A stretch of DNA of 64,000 bases from PMG-095 sp049324695 (GCA_049324695.1 JBMOMJ010000020.1:1-64000); one strand, 5' to 3'; shown: positions 37,201 to 46,148, counted from the stretch's first letter. Notes: generated from the letters alone by a model not told the origin. Translations and numbers: made by a program.

Positions 37201-37390
37201 GCGCGTCGTCGAGACCGCCACCGCGCCCACCCCGGCAGCCGCGCCCAAGCGCCGCGAGGCTCCCAAGATTGGTCGCAACGATTTGTGTCCTTGCGGCTCC
37301 GGCAAGAAATTCAAGAAGTGCCACGGCGCGCTGCTCGGCGAAGAGGGCGCTGCGGACGAAGACGACGACGAGCAACGGCCTCAGGTGTAG
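34271..37390 (+). CDS. secA: Preprotein translocase ATPase SecA
   Basis: The motor of the Sec export pathway, 1039 residues. The start MLTWVAKKLFGTSNDRAIKR is canonical; the longer frame upstream to 33869 runs through the GH43 gene and is not coding. NBD1 has Walker A AEMRTGEGKT (near 100-109) and Walker B FAIVDEVDSILIDEART (near 205-220). The preprotein crosslinking domain follows, then NBD2 with VSTNMAGRGTDIMLGG and QLRGRAGRQGDPG. The helical scaffold comes next. A C-terminal SEC-C zinc motif reads NDLCPCGSGKKFKKCHGA (near 1005-1022), binding SecB or ribosomes, before a short acidic tail. It lies 157 bp after GH43 and ends 20 bp from the convergent GH74 gene, with no obvious terminator. Confidence 0.98.
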   Translation: MLTWVAKKLFGTSNDRAIKRMQPLVVRINQLEDSLKKLSDAELKAKTPEFKQKLENGATLDDILVEAFAVCREASRRVLRMRHYDVQLMGGMVLHRGSIAEMRTGEGKTLVATTAVYLNALEGKGVHLITVNDYLAKRDAEWMGRLYTWLGLSIGTIVNGQSDEEKKRSYQSDICYGQNNEFGFDYLRDNMKYSSLAYCQRPLNFAIVDEVDSILIDEARTPLIISGTAEAASEKYRTLNEVVAQLRKDEHFNTDEKGFSATLTDEGVEFVQQAIGIGNLYDPVNIQSLHILNQLLRAHALYKRDQHYMVSPDGKVLIIDEFTGRVLPGRRWSDGLHQAVEAKENVRIQEESRTMATITFQNLFRIYKKLAGMTGTAETEAQEFSSTYKLDVVAIPTNKPMVRVDDHDVVYKTEREKFNALVRDIITHHEAGRPVLVGTTSVEKSGAIARILKKKGIAHNVLNAKHHENEAFIVAQAGKRGAVTVSTNMAGRGTDIMLGGNAEMLARWELKQQGMEPESHPEELKKLIERHEAECKAEHDEVIGIGGLYIIGTERHESRRIDNQLRGRAGRQGDPGYSKFYLSLEDDLMRIFAGDRVKNLMDRMGMPDDEPIEHPLVTRSIENAQRKVEERNFDVRKNLLEYDDVMNAQRKTVYALRQQLLLGRYTPEETDDEGKSLGTLREIKPDPAIAELVGKEVAMMVGLFCDPQLQPIGDDKKPRAPTRAEIEKAGNIVELEQLRHEVYDYWGVKLDFPEGKPQRAIDVYDQLESLVPQGLTEQRERVLDLIDRVVGAIVEESCPPNKQPEDWDWAGMFQGFEEHFKERPDQKIDELGDAELVVRRLYDTAAEIYKKKEAELGVETTLRMFRHMYIEGIDEIWVDHLSNMEHLRDGIGLRGYGQRDPKNEYKKESYDLFLTMMAKISSSVVVRLFEARPRRREELAAAEAAAARRYQEELDHTVAQHPTAESEDPAALLAELQRVVETATAPTPAAAPKRREAPKIGRNDLCPCGSGKKFKKCHGALLGEEGAADEDDDEQRPQV

Positions 37391-37410
37391 TACGAACGGG
37401 GCGGCACTCC

Positions 37411-39669
37411 TTACTCGACCGGATCGGCGTAGAGAACACCGCGGCCGCTGGTGCCCACGTACAAGCGGCCGTAGAGCTTGGGATCACCCGCGATCACGTT
37501 GAGGTAGCCGTACTTGTGGCGCGTGTCATCGATCTGCGTGAAGGTCGCGCCGCCATCGTCGGAGCGAAACAGGCCATCCTTGCCGCCCACGTTTCCGCCC
37601 ACGAACAGAGCCGGGTAGCTGGCGCCGGGCGCTGCTTTACCGAAGCTCACGCCATACGCGGAGGTGACGCCGGCGATCGGCGCGAGGCCTTCACCATGCG
37701 CCGCCGAGTGATAAAGCCCGTTGCTGGCGGCTACCCAGACGTCGCCAGCGTGCCCGAACACGGCACGCGGCCGAGCACTTCCACGCGGCAGGTCGCGCTT
37801 CAAAGAGGTGAACGTCGCGCCAGCGTCGTGACTCGCAAAGAACTCGCTGCCATTGCTCGAGATGGCGTAAAACACCTTGGGATCCGTACGATCCGCGCTG
37901 ACTTTGGCTCCGCTCGCGAGCCCGCTGCACGCCGCCCAGTTCGCGCCGCGATCGGTGGTGAACGAAGGCACCGCGCCTTGTGCCGACCACACGATGACGG
38001 AAGCATCTGCGGCGACCGCGACGGTTCCTTGTCCACGGCTAGATGCTGGCTCGCTGCCGAACGGCGACCAGGTCGTTCCCCCGTCGAGCGAATAGGCACC
38101 CCGTCGCGAACTTCCGGTGCCGACACGCACTACGAATTCCGGCATCAGCTCCGCAAAGTCGAGGCCGCTGGTGTTGCCGAACACCGGGTTCTTGTACATG
38201 CCGCCGCTGGGCGGTGCATCGAGGTCGTCGTGACGAAAGCCTCCGATGTCGCCAAGGCCCGACAGCAACTGCGCGCCAGCGGGCGGCGACGCCAAATCGA
38301 GAGGCACGGTTTCTTCCAAACCCTGATTGCGAAATGCCCAATGCGTCGGGCCGCAGCTGCGCACGTCATCACTCCACCAAATCCCTTGTCCGGTGATGTA
38401 CAGTGCACGGTTCGGATCGAAGGGATCGATTTCGATGTCACCCATCCAACCGGTAGCGCTGTGGCTCGCGCTGGGATTGCCGAAGCGCAAGTATTCGGCT
38501 CCCATCGGGTCGCGAATTGCGCTCGCTCCGAGCGCTGCCCAGTGCGCGCCGTCGTCGCTAGTGCGATAGATTTCGTCCGGCGACCAATCGTCGATCGTGG
38601 TCACCACCAGACTGCCAGGATGCTGTGGATCGAGCGCAATCCCGCCGAAACGTTGCTTCGTGGCGGCAGGAGGAGAGATGTCCGTCCACACTCCCGTCTT
38701 CTGCGAATACTTCATGACCGCTCCGCGCGTGACGTTGTTGGGTCCCGGCGCGTCCGCGAAAACGAAGTAGAGCGAACCGTCTTTGGCGAGCTTGCCGTGA
38801 TGCGGCAGGAGGCCGCTGGGAGTGCCGGGAACTGGGCTCCACGTCGCGCCGGCATCAACCGAACGATACAAAGAGGGTCCGGCCGTGTCGGCTACGCCCA
38901 CGTACAGCGTCGAAACGCCTTCGTTTTGATTTCCCGTCGACGAGTCCGGAAGTACGAAGCTAAGCCCGATGTTGGCGAGCCCAGTCGCCGGAAAGCTCGA
39001 GACCGTGGACCAGCTCCGTCCCGAATCGGCGCTGCGCCACAGGCCGCGCGTGCGCGAGGCGAAGTACAAAACCTCCGACCGTTGCGGATCGACGACCAAG
39101 CGCTCGCCCATCGAACGCCCGTCGACGTTGCCACCCATGGGTGTCGGGATCGCGTAGTGCTCGAAGCTCAGGCCGGCGTCGCTCGATCGCAGAATGGCGC
39201 CGTTACCCGCAGTCACGTACATGCCAGCCGCGAGATAGACGACTTTCGGATCTTTTGGATCGAACGCGATGCTCTCGATTCCCATCAGGTTCGAGCTGGC
39301 GCGATCGATCCAATCGGTCACCGCCATCCAGTGATCGCCGTTCCAGCGATAGGCACCGCCGACATCGGTGCGAGCGAAGATCAAATTGCGCTCGATGGGG
39401 CTGAACTCGATACCGGTAACGAAGCCGCCGCCCAGAATTTGAACGGAGCGAAAGCGATACGGACCCGTCGGTGTGGTGTCGTCGATTGGCGGCGCCGTGA
39501 GCGGATTCGAGCTCGCTCCGCCGTTGGCATCGCACGCCACATTGCTAGCCCCCGCTTGGCTCGGGCGACCAGCGTTGGCATCCACGTGAGACGCTTGAGT
39601 CGGACCACAAGCGGACAACCAGGGTCCCAAGATCATTCCCGCTACGACGAATTCGCGATGCTTGTTCAT
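37411..39669 (-). CDS. Lipoprotein xyloglucanase, glycoside hydrolase family 74
   Basis: A 752-residue exported enzyme. The signal ends with lipobox LSAC (Cys21). The GH74 core of two seven-bladed propellers starts at about residue 70 with FRSVQILGGGFVTGIEFSP, then FARTDVGGAYRWN, where Asp102 matches a catalytic carboxylate. The second catalytic Asp lies in LSGLGDIGGFRHDDL (near 472). Asp-box motifs (LRSSDAGLSF, YRSVDAGATW, FRSDDGGATF) recur throughout. GH74 enzymes cleave the beta-1,4-glucan backbone of xyloglucan, acting as endo-enzymes or reducing-end oligosaccharidases; which applies here is not clear. There is no carbohydrate-binding module and only a short linker. It is divergent from the ABC module and convergent with secA. 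Confidence 0.92.
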   Translation of the reverse strand: MNKHREFVVAGMILGPWLSACGPTQASHVDANAGRPSQAGASNVACDANGGASSNPLTAPPIDDTTPTGPYRFRSVQILGGGFVTGIEFSPIERNLIFARTDVGGAYRWNGDHWMAVTDWIDRASSNLMGIESIAFDPKDPKVVYLAAGMYVTAGNGAILRSSDAGLSFEHYAIPTPMGGNVDGRSMGERLVVDPQRSEVLYFASRTRGLWRSADSGRSWSTVSSFPATGLANIGLSFVLPDSSTGNQNEGVSTLYVGVADTAGPSLYRSVDAGATWSPVPGTPSGLLPHHGKLAKDGSLYFVFADAPGPNNVTRGAVMKYSQKTGVWTDISPPAATKQRFGGIALDPQHPGSLVVTTIDDWSPDEIYRTSDDGAHWAALGASAIRDPMGAEYLRFGNPSASHSATGWMGDIEIDPFDPNRALYITGQGIWWSDDVRSCGPTHWAFRNQGLEETVPLDLASPPAGAQLLSGLGDIGGFRHDDLDAPPSGGMYKNPVFGNTSGLDFAELMPEFVVRVGTGSSRRGAYSLDGGTTWSPFGSEPASSRGQGTVAVAADASVIVWSAQGAVPSFTTDRGANWAACSGLASGAKVSADRTDPKVFYAISSNGSEFFASHDAGATFTSLKRDLPRGSARPRAVFGHAGDVWVAASNGLYHSAAHGEGLAPIAGVTSAYGVSFGKAAPGASYPALFVGGNVGGKDGLFRSDDGGATFTQIDDTRHKYGYLNVIAGDPKLYGRLYVGTSGRGVLYADPVE

Positions 39670-39800
39670 TGGAGCTCGGGGCGCGACAGCCTAAGACGCG
39701 CCGGCAGCCGCCAAGGACTCACCTTTTTACGCGGAATCCGCTGGCTGCAGCCAGGTCGGGTGGAAGCCTTCCAAGACGTGGTAAGGAGCCCTTCCAACCG
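39670..39800. promoter_or_regulatory. Divergent promoter region between GH74 and ABC module A
   Basis: A 131-bp spacer serving the GH74 gene (minus) and the first ABC module (plus). AAGGAG at 39783-39788 is a distant ribosome site for the ATPase ATG at 39801. No operator symmetry stands out. Confidence 0.35.
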
Positions 39801-40748
39801 ATGATCGAGGCTGAAAACCTCAGCAAAGACTACGGAACGGTGGTCGCGGTGAAGGATCTCTCGTTCCGCGTCGGCGCCGGAGAAATCGTAGGCTTTTTGG
39901 GTCCGAACGGCGCCGGCAAGAGCACGACTTTGCGCATCCTCGCCGGCTTTCTGGGAGCCACGAGCGGCAGTGTGCGCATCGACGGCCACGACGTGACGCG
40001 CGAACCTTTGGCCGCCAAGCAGAAGCTCGGCTACATGCCGGAAGCTGCGCCGCTCTACCCCGAGATGCGCGTGAGCGAGTATTTGGGCTTCCGCGCGGCA
40101 GTAAAACGCGTGCCGCGCGCACGCCGCAAGCCCGCCGTCGAGCGCGCCATGGATCTAGCCTCCGTGAAAGACATGCGCGACACGCTGATTGCACATCTCT
40201 CAAAAGGCTATCGTCAACGCGTGGCACTCGCAGATGCGCTCGTCGCTTCGCCGCCGCTCTTGATTTTGGACGAGCCCACCGCCGGCCTCGACCCGAATCA
40301 AATCCGCGAGACACGCCGCGTGATTCGCGACCTCGCCAAGACTCACACCATCTTGCTCTCCACACATATCCTGCCCGAAGTAGAGGCAACTTGCGATCGT
40401 GCTCTGGTGATCGATCGGGGCAGGTTGGTCGCCGAGGGCTCGCTGTCCGAGCTGGCTGCGCTGGGCAAAGCCAAGACGCTGCTCGTCGAGCTGAACGATT
40501 CGGAAGGTGTAGCAGCAGGCCGCATCCAATGCGTCGAAGGCGTCGAGCGCATCGAAAGCACTCGCACTGACGCCGGACACGTGCGGCTCACCTTGCACGT
40601 CTCGTTGCCACCAGGCGACGTCGCCGAGCGAGTTGCGCGTTTGTGCGCGGAAGCAAACCTAGGGCTGCGTGCGCTCACGCCGGGAAAGGCTTCGCTCGAG
40701 GATGTTTTCGCCGCCCTGACCGAACGCGCCGAAGGGGGATCCGCATGA
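39801..40748 (+). CDS. ABC transporter ATP-binding protein, module A (GldA-like)
   Basis: A 315-residue ABC ATPase. Visible motifs are Walker A GFLGPNGAGKST, Q-loop region LGYMPEAAPLYPEM, a degenerate signature HLSKGYRQRVALADAL, Walker B LLILDEPTAGLDPNQ and switch His in LLSTHILPEVE. The C-terminal 90 residues form the regulatory extension typical of GldA/ABC-2-type ATPases. It is followed by overlapping genes for an ABC-2 permease, a GldG-like protein and a DUF4340 protein. Together these resemble the Bacteroidetes GldA-GldF-GldG complex, but the role in myxobacteria is unknown. The stop overlaps the permease start as ATGA. A second copy of the whole module begins at 51915. Confidence 0.92.
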   Translation: MIEAENLSKDYGTVVAVKDLSFRVGAGEIVGFLGPNGAGKSTTLRILAGFLGATSGSVRIDGHDVTREPLAAKQKLGYMPEAAPLYPEMRVSEYLGFRAAVKRVPRARRKPAVERAMDLASVKDMRDTLIAHLSKGYRQRVALADALVASPPLLILDEPTAGLDPNQIRETRRVIRDLAKTHTILLSTHILPEVEATCDRALVIDRGRLVAEGSLSELAALGKAKTLLVELNDSEGVAAGRIQCVEGVERIESTRTDAGHVRLTLHVSLPPGDVAERVARLCAEANLGLRALTPGKASLEDVFAALTERAEGGSA

Positions 40749-41494
40749 GCGGATTTGCAGCCATCTACCGGCGCGAGATGCTGAGTTTGTGGGTCACGCC
40801 GCTGGCTTGGGTGCTGCTCAGCGTCTTCTTGCTGCTGGAAGGCACCATCTTCTATTCGATCGTGGTGCATTTCACGACGTTGCCGGATCTGGCGGTCGAT
40901 AGTGGACCTGTGCAAGCCTTCTTCGGCCAAGAGTCGATTCTGCTCTTGCTCACGCTAATTCTGCTCTGCCCCGCGCTCACGATGCGAAGCTTCGCCGAGG
41001 AGCGCAAGAGCGGCACGATCGAGACGTTGCTGACCGCGCCGGTCTCGGCAAGTTCGGTAGTGCTCGGAAAGTATCTGGCAGTACTGACCACCTACGCTCT
41101 GATGTGGGCTCCAACCTTGCTCTACGTCGTGATTCTGCGGCGTACTGGCAGCGTGGATTGGCACACTGTGATCACGAGCTATCTAGGCCTGCTCGGCGTC
41201 GGCGCGAGTTACCTGGCGCTCGGCACCTTGATGAGCGCGCTCACCAAGAGTCAGCTCGTGGCTTTGTTGCTCACGATTTTGTTCGTGTTCGGGCTGTTCG
41301 TGATGGGCGTGGGGGAGTACGTCTTCGAGCAAGGCCTGTTTCGCGAGATCTGCGCGCACGTCTCGATGGCTTCGCAAATGGAGGATTTCTCGCGCGGCAT
41401 CGTCGATTTGAGGCGCGTCGTATTCGATTTTTCGATCGTGAGTTTGTGTTTGTTTTTGACGAACCGGGTCGTCGATTCATGGCGGTGGGGCTGA
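40745..41494 (+). CDS. ABC-2 type permease, module A (GldF-like)
   Basis: A 249-residue integral membrane protein with six predicted helices. It begins FAAIYRREMLSLWVTPLAWVL, the usual ABC-2/GldF N-terminus. The cytoplasmic loop MRSFAEERKSGTIETLLTAPVS is the signature EERRSGTLE-type coupling element. The same motif occurs in the paralogue at 53033 (EERRSGTLEMLITLPVS), and both proteins are exactly 249 residues long. ATG at 40745 overlaps the ATPase stop, and the stop overlaps the next start (TGATG). Confidence 0.9.
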   Translation: MSGFAAIYRREMLSLWVTPLAWVLLSVFLLLEGTIFYSIVVHFTTLPDLAVDSGPVQAFFGQESILLLLTLILLCPALTMRSFAEERKSGTIETLLTAPVSASSVVLGKYLAVLTTYALMWAPTLLYVVILRRTGSVDWHTVITSYLGLLGVGASYLALGTLMSALTKSQLVALLLTILFVFGLFVMGVGEYVFEQGLFREICAHVSMASQMEDFSRGIVDLRRVVFDFSIVSLCLFLTNRVVDSWRWG

Positions 41495-43041
41495 TGCGGA
41501 AGGCGCTCGGCAGTCTGCGCGCGTTGAAGACGTTTTCGGCCGTCGGCGTGATCGCAGCGTCGGTGTTGGCAGTGAACGCGAACGTGCTCGTCGCGCGCTT
41601 CTACAAGCGCTGGGATTTGACGAGCGATCGCTTGTACACACTGTCGGATGCGACGCGCAGCACCTTGCGCGACCTGAAGCAGCCGGTGCGCGTCGTGGTG
41701 TTACTGAGTCGGGGCGACCCGTTGCTCAGCGGCGTACGCGAGCTCTTGGTAGCCTACCGCGCCGAGACAACTCAGCTCTCGAGCGAGTTCATCGACCCAG
41801 CCCAGCATCCGGCTGAGTTTCTCGCCATCCAACAGAAGTACGACATCTCTGCCGGGCGCGCCGAAGACGGCCGCGTGCTCACGGACGCCGCGCTGATCGT
41901 CACACAAGGCGAGCGCCACTGGTTCGTCACCGCGGACGAGCTCGTGAGCTTCGACGCCGACTCGGGCAGCGCGCGGCCACGGATCGAACGTGCCCTCACG
42001 AGCGGCATCGTCAACGTGCTCGGCCTCGAGAAAGCCAAAATCTGCTTCACACGTGGACATCAAGAAGCCGGCCTCAACGACGCGGGACCCGAAGGGCTGG
42101 TCGAGCTGCGCAATCGCGTCGAGAAAAGCAACTACCTCGCCGAAGAACGCGACCTGCCCCAGAGTGCAGCGGGCGCGCCGTTCGAGGGCTGCCGCTTGGT
42201 GATCGTGGCGGGGCCGCGCTTGCCCTTCGAAGCGGCCGACAGCGCGGCGCTGACGCAGGCGATTCAAGCTGGCACGAGTGCGTTGGTGCTCAGCAGCCCG
42301 ATCGTGGGTGAACCCGGAACCATCAAGAGCTCTGGACTGGAGCCGCTCGCGGCACTGGCGGGCGCAGAGCTCGGCCGTGATCTCGTCATCGAAACCGATT
42401 CGGCAGCTCGCTTGCCGCGTGGCATCGGCGAGATCTTCTTCGCCACGCCAAGGGAGCACGCCGTCACGGCGGGCCTTCTCAAAGGCGGCGCCAAGGTGGA
42501 GTTGCGCGTGCTCGTCAGCGAAGCTTCCAGCTTGCGCTTGGCGAGCAACGAGGCGAAGGTGCTGCTCACCTCCAGCGAGGAGTCCTTCGTCATCGACGAT
42601 GTGCGCCCGCTGCTGGATGGGCGCATGGATTCTTCTCAGACGCCGCGCAAGTCACAAATTCTGGCCGTCGCGCGCGAGCTCGCCAAACCGTCCGGCGCAA
42701 GCCACGCGCCGCGCATCGTGTTCGCGGCTGCGGCAAACCTGGCGCACAACCGCAACTTCCGCGACTCCGGTTTGTACGGCGATCGTATCCTCGTCGAAAA
42801 CGCCGTGTCGTGGCTGGCGGCGCGCCCGGCGCTCGTCAGCGTGCCAGAAAAGCCGCCACACGAGGTGGGACTAGCCCTCAGCGAAGAATCGCTGAGCGAA
42901 GTGATGCGCTACGTACTCATCTACATGCCTGGTTCGGCGGCTCTGGTTGGTGTTGCGGTGATCTTGCGGCGGCGTTCGGTCGAGAAACGTTCGCGGCAAT
43001 CGTCGCAATCGCGACGAGGAGACGATGAAGCTCGAGCGTAG
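41494..43041 (+). CDS. GldG-like ABC-associated protein, module A
   Basis: A protein of about 515 residues of the GldG/ABC_transp_aux type. An N-terminal transmembrane helix (about 8-30) is followed by WDLTSDRLYTLSDATRSTLRDL, the standard family opening. A large extracytoplasmic Rossmann-like domain follows, and a C-terminal helix (MRYVLIYMPGSAALVGVAVIL) precedes a basic tail. It probably forms the external part of the ABC-2 complex. ATG 41494 overlaps the permease stop; ATG 41479 is an alternative. It is about 100 residues shorter than its module B counterpart. Confidence 0.85.
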   Translation: MRKALGSLRALKTFSAVGVIAASVLAVNANVLVARFYKRWDLTSDRLYTLSDATRSTLRDLKQPVRVVVLLSRGDPLLSGVRELLVAYRAETTQLSSEFIDPAQHPAEFLAIQQKYDISAGRAEDGRVLTDAALIVTQGERHWFVTADELVSFDADSGSARPRIERALTSGIVNVLGLEKAKICFTRGHQEAGLNDAGPEGLVELRNRVEKSNYLAEERDLPQSAAGAPFEGCRLVIVAGPRLPFEAADSAALTQAIQAGTSALVLSSPIVGEPGTIKSSGLEPLAALAGAELGRDLVIETDSAARLPRGIGEIFFATPREHAVTAGLLKGGAKVELRVLVSEASSLRLASNEAKVLLTSSEESFVIDDVRPLLDGRMDSSQTPRKSQILAVARELAKPSGASHAPRIVFAAAANLAHNRNFRDSGLYGDRILVENAVSWLAARPALVSVPEKPPHEVGLALSEESLSEVMRYVLIYMPGSAALVGVAVILRRRSVEKRSRQSSQSRRGDDEARA

Positions 43042-45181
43042 CGTGCTCGTCAACGCGCTCGTCGTGGTGGCGGCTGTCGGCAGCGTCGGCGCCCTGCTCC
43101 TGACTCGCAACATAGCCACCACCGAGGAACGCGATGCGCGAGTGAACAACCTGTGCGCCGAGTGCTCCCAAGCGCCGATTGAATGGATCCGCATTCAGAA
43201 AAATGCCACTGACTTCACGCTGCAGCAGCACACGCGAGGGGATGCCGGCCAGCGCGAATTCAACCTCAAAGGCCAAGGCGCAGCCGATAGCGAAGCCAGC
43301 CAAGGGCTCGTGCGGGCGCTCGAAGTGGCGAGCTTCGTTCGACGCTTCGACGCCAACGCCGTCGACCGCAAGGCGTTTGGACTCGCGAGCCCGCGGGCAA
43401 AACTGAGCGTGCGCCTCTCCGAGACGGAGCTCAACATTCATGTCGGCAACACAGCAGGAGCATCCGGCCAAAGCTACGTAGAGGTGAGCTCACGGCTCGG
43501 CACCAACGTCGGGCTAGTGAAGGACTCGACCCTGAAGGAGCTCCTAGTCGACGTCGAGCAATTACGAGAGAAAACCCTACTTGCGCTGGCAGTGTCAGAG
43601 CTCGACGAAATCACCTTCAAGGACGCAGGGCACGACGTGGCGGTACGCCGCGGCCAAGGACCGTCGTGGATCAATCGGCAAGGTGAACGCGTCGCACGCG
43701 ATGCCGTCGAGCGCTTGGGCTACGAGCTGTTCGCAATCAAAGCGGAACGGTTCCTCAGCGTGGCGGAGGCAAAAGCGGCGCTGGCTGCAGGCGGCGCGCT
43801 CGACGCGAGCTTTGCACGCAAAGGAACTCCTCCGGTAACGATCCGCGTGGGCGGCGAATGCCCTGCGGACAAGGCGTTGAGCGTCTTGTTGCGCAACCAA
43901 CCCAATCCCGCGGCGGCCTGCATCGCCGGAGGCACGCGGCAATTGTTCTGGAACGCCGCCAGCAATTTGGAGAACAACGCTCTCTTCGATTTACACGTAG
44001 ATGAAGTCGAGTCGCTGCGCATCGAGCGCGGCGACAGGAAACTCGAGTTAGTGCGCAACGAGCGCGGCTTCACGCTGCGGGCACCCAGCCACGCCGACGT
44101 CACACTGGACGCAGGGAACCAACGCATTCGCGCGCTGCTAACCGAAGGAATGCGCCTTCCGCAGCCGGATCTGGGAAGTCTAGGGCTCACGTTGCCGAGC
44201 GGAAAAGTAACGTTGCATTCGACATCGTTGCGCGAGACCAAAAGCTACGACGAGGTACTCGAAATCGGCCGGGCGAGGCTCGACGGGAGCCTGCCGGTGC
44301 GCCGCGTGGAAGACGGCGTGGTGCTCGAGCTCAATCGCGAAGCAGCGCGCGCGTTCGAGATTGATTCCACGTTGCTGCGCAGCAATAAGCTGCTCGACTT
44401 CGGCCCCTCCGAGCTCGTGGCGCTGGATGTTTCGTGGGGGCGCGAACGGCAGATCTTGCGTCGTAGTGGCCCTGGCTCGTTCGAGCTCGCCACGCCGGCT
44501 AGCGCTCATGACGCTTCGTTGGCGCTCGATCTGGTCCAAGCGCTGGGAACGCTGACCGCCGAGCGTTGGGTAGCCGATACCGACGATGGGAGCTTCGGGT
44601 TCGAACGGCCACGTGTACGCGCAAGCCTCGAACTGACGCCAGGCGACGCAGGAGCGCGCAACTACACCTTGCTCCTGGGCTCCGATACTCCGGGCGGCGT
44701 GTACGCCAAGTTTGCACATCAAGCCGGTGTATTCGTGCTGGACCGAGAGTTGATGGGCACACTCACCACATTGCTCCTAACGCGCTCTGCCTTCGCGAGC
44801 GATCCAAACAACATCGAACGCGTCGAGCTTTCGCGGCGCGGCAAGCGCCTGGTACTGGCGCAGCGTGGCAGCGAATTGCGCGTCGTCGAAGGACCACAGC
44901 TCACACCCGAGCTGGTGTCAGAGCTTTCAGAAACGCTCGGCAGCTTGCGCCCCGAAGCCGCAGTCCATACTGGGCCACCGCTACCCAACGAGGGCTTCGA
45001 CAGCCCACTTTTGCAGGTACGAGTCACCGCAAAAGTCGGGCTCGGCGTCAGCAAGGCGTTCCGCATCGGCGCCGGCGACAGCTTCCGCGAGACCTCGATT
45101 TTCTATGCACGCGCGGACGGCATCGACGCAACCTACGCCATCGCCCAAAGCGCGCTGCGGCCTTTGCTAGAAGTGTTTTGA
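43025..45181 (+). CDS. DUF4340 protein with duplicated domain, module A
   Basis: A 718-residue protein with one N-terminal transmembrane helix (about 7-27) and a large outer region. DUF4340-type units with the alternating hydrophobic pattern and the phrase FGLASPRAKLSVRL can be seen. A second set of the same landmarks follows (LRSNKLLDF versus LREKTLLAL, and FGFERPRVRASLEL), so the domain appears at least twice. This explains why it is twice the size of the module B protein (357 residues). DUF4340 proteins are encoded with GldG-like ABC systems; no biochemical role is established. It overlaps the GldG-like gene by 17 bases and ends the module A operon. Confidence 0.82.
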   Translation: MKLERSVLVNALVVVAAVGSVGALLLTRNIATTEERDARVNNLCAECSQAPIEWIRIQKNATDFTLQQHTRGDAGQREFNLKGQGAADSEASQGLVRALEVASFVRRFDANAVDRKAFGLASPRAKLSVRLSETELNIHVGNTAGASGQSYVEVSSRLGTNVGLVKDSTLKELLVDVEQLREKTLLALAVSELDEITFKDAGHDVAVRRGQGPSWINRQGERVARDAVERLGYELFAIKAERFLSVAEAKAALAAGGALDASFARKGTPPVTIRVGGECPADKALSVLLRNQPNPAAACIAGGTRQLFWNAASNLENNALFDLHVDEVESLRIERGDRKLELVRNERGFTLRAPSHADVTLDAGNQRIRALLTEGMRLPQPDLGSLGLTLPSGKVTLHSTSLRETKSYDEVLEIGRARLDGSLPVRRVEDGVVLELNREAARAFEIDSTLLRSNKLLDFGPSELVALDVSWGRERQILRRSGPGSFELATPASAHDASLALDLVQALGTLTAERWVADTDDGSFGFERPRVRASLELTPGDAGARNYTLLLGSDTPGGVYAKFAHQAGVFVLDRELMGTLTTLLLTRSAFASDPNNIERVELSRRGKRLVLAQRGSELRVVEGPQLTPELVSELSETLGSLRPEAAVHTGPPLPNEGFDSPLLQVRVTAKVGLGVSKAFRIGAGDSFRETSIFYARADGIDATYAIAQSALRPLLEVF

Positions 45182-45231
45182 GCAGTTGCGCTCGCGAGTG
45201 ATGCGCCCCATGACTCGGCCGGAGGTTCACG

Positions 45232-45669
45232 ATGAGCGCCGCTTCCCCAAGTTCCGTGCCCTGTCTTCCGAGCGCGCTGCTGGGCGGCGCCGCGGCCGGG
45301 ATCTTTAGCGCGCTGTTGAACGACTCATATTTTCTCCTGTTTCGCGCCGCGACCGGGTTCAGCCATCATGAACCGAGCATTGGCAGCATCACGCTATCGT
45401 CATTGTTCCCACCACTTTTGGCTGCCCTCGGCTACTTTGCCTTGACCCGCCTCACGCGCCGAGCCGATCTCGTGTTCGCGCTGGTCACCGCAGCAATCAC
45501 GATTGGCAGCTTCGCTGGTGTGTTCCAAAACACCTTACCCGACGGCAGCCTCAAGCCTGCCGGTTTCGACGCTGCAGTCATGCCAATGCACCTCATCGTT
45601 GGCTTGGCGGCGCTGGTGTTCATTCCACGAGTCGGACGAGCCCGCACACTTTGTGCCGAGGCGGCGTAA
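45232..45669 (+). CDS. Four-helix membrane protein of unknown function (DUF6069-like)
   Basis: A 145-residue hydrophobic protein with four predicted transmembrane helices. They begin ALLGGAAAGIFSALLNDSYFLLF, followed by a polar loop with GFSHHEPSIGSITLSSL. FPPLLAALGYFAL and the motif HLIVGLAALVFIP come later. The order matches small integral membrane proteins of the DUF6069 group, but I am not certain of the family. It lies 50 bp after module A and could be co-transcribed with it. Function unknown. Confidence 0.65.
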   Translation: MSAASPSSVPCLPSALLGGAAAGIFSALLNDSYFLLFRAATGFSHHEPSIGSITLSSLFPPLLAALGYFALTRLTRRADLVFALVTAAITIGSFAGVFQNTLPDGSLKPAGFDAAVMPMHLIVGLAALVFIPRVGRARTLCAEAA

Positions 45670-45700
45670 TCGCTCGCGACCCTTGAAACCTAGCTCGAGC

Positions 45701-46078
45701 TCAATTGGCGCGTTCGTCGCCAGCCGGCCGTTTCCAAATCAGGTCCCAATTCTGTCGATATCGATCGGTTGCGACCTGGGCTGGGCCTTTGTGTGACGCA
45801 ACCTGCGACTCGACCACATCCTGCTTCGGAGAAGCCGCCGGTAACGCGAGCTCCGTCGTGACGTCGCACAAGAGCGGAAACTCTTTGCGGGGCGTCAAGC
45901 GCACGACCTCCCCGGAGATGGGCACACCTTCACGCAACGGACGAACCTGCCCGAGCTCTACACGTCCTTCGCGCTGCCGCAGAATCCGCAAGTCGCCGCT
46001 TTCGGTGAGCCCGTGGATGAGAGCCACGTCTGCACTCGCGGTCGCGTCAGAATCACGCGGCGTGTCGTCGTTGGCCAT
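45701..46078 (-). CDS. Conserved hypothetical protein
   Basis: A 125-residue soluble protein. The first 20 residues are acidic and polar, and the middle has regular beta-strand patterns (VALIHGLTESGDLRILRQR and GVPISGEVVRLTPRKEFPLL). I do not recognise a family. ATG 46078 is preferred: GGAG lies four bases upstream, and the extension to 46087 starts with TTG. Codon use looks like that of its neighbours. It is convergent with the four-helix membrane protein and follows the GH45 gene by 61-71 bp going away from it. Small proteins of this composition are frequent in myxobacterial genomes, but no role can be inferred. Confidence 0.6.
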   Translation of the reverse strand: MANDDTPRDSDATASADVALIHGLTESGDLRILRQREGRVELGQVRPLREGVPISGEVVRLTPRKEFPLLCDVTTELALPAASPKQDVVESQVASHKGPAQVATDRYRQNWDLIWKRPAGDERAN

Positions 46079-46148
46079 GTTCTCCAAAACGTAACACGGC
46101 CCGGCGATTTTCGCACGTTATGGGCAGGACTCCCGCCGCGGCGCACGC

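Noticed and set aside
36898..39804. A 968-codon open frame on the plus strand across the secA end and the GH74 gene
   Set aside because: It is antisense to the GH74 gene, which has clear catalytic motifs and a lipobox. The product has random-like Arg/Ala-rich composition and no recognisable domain.
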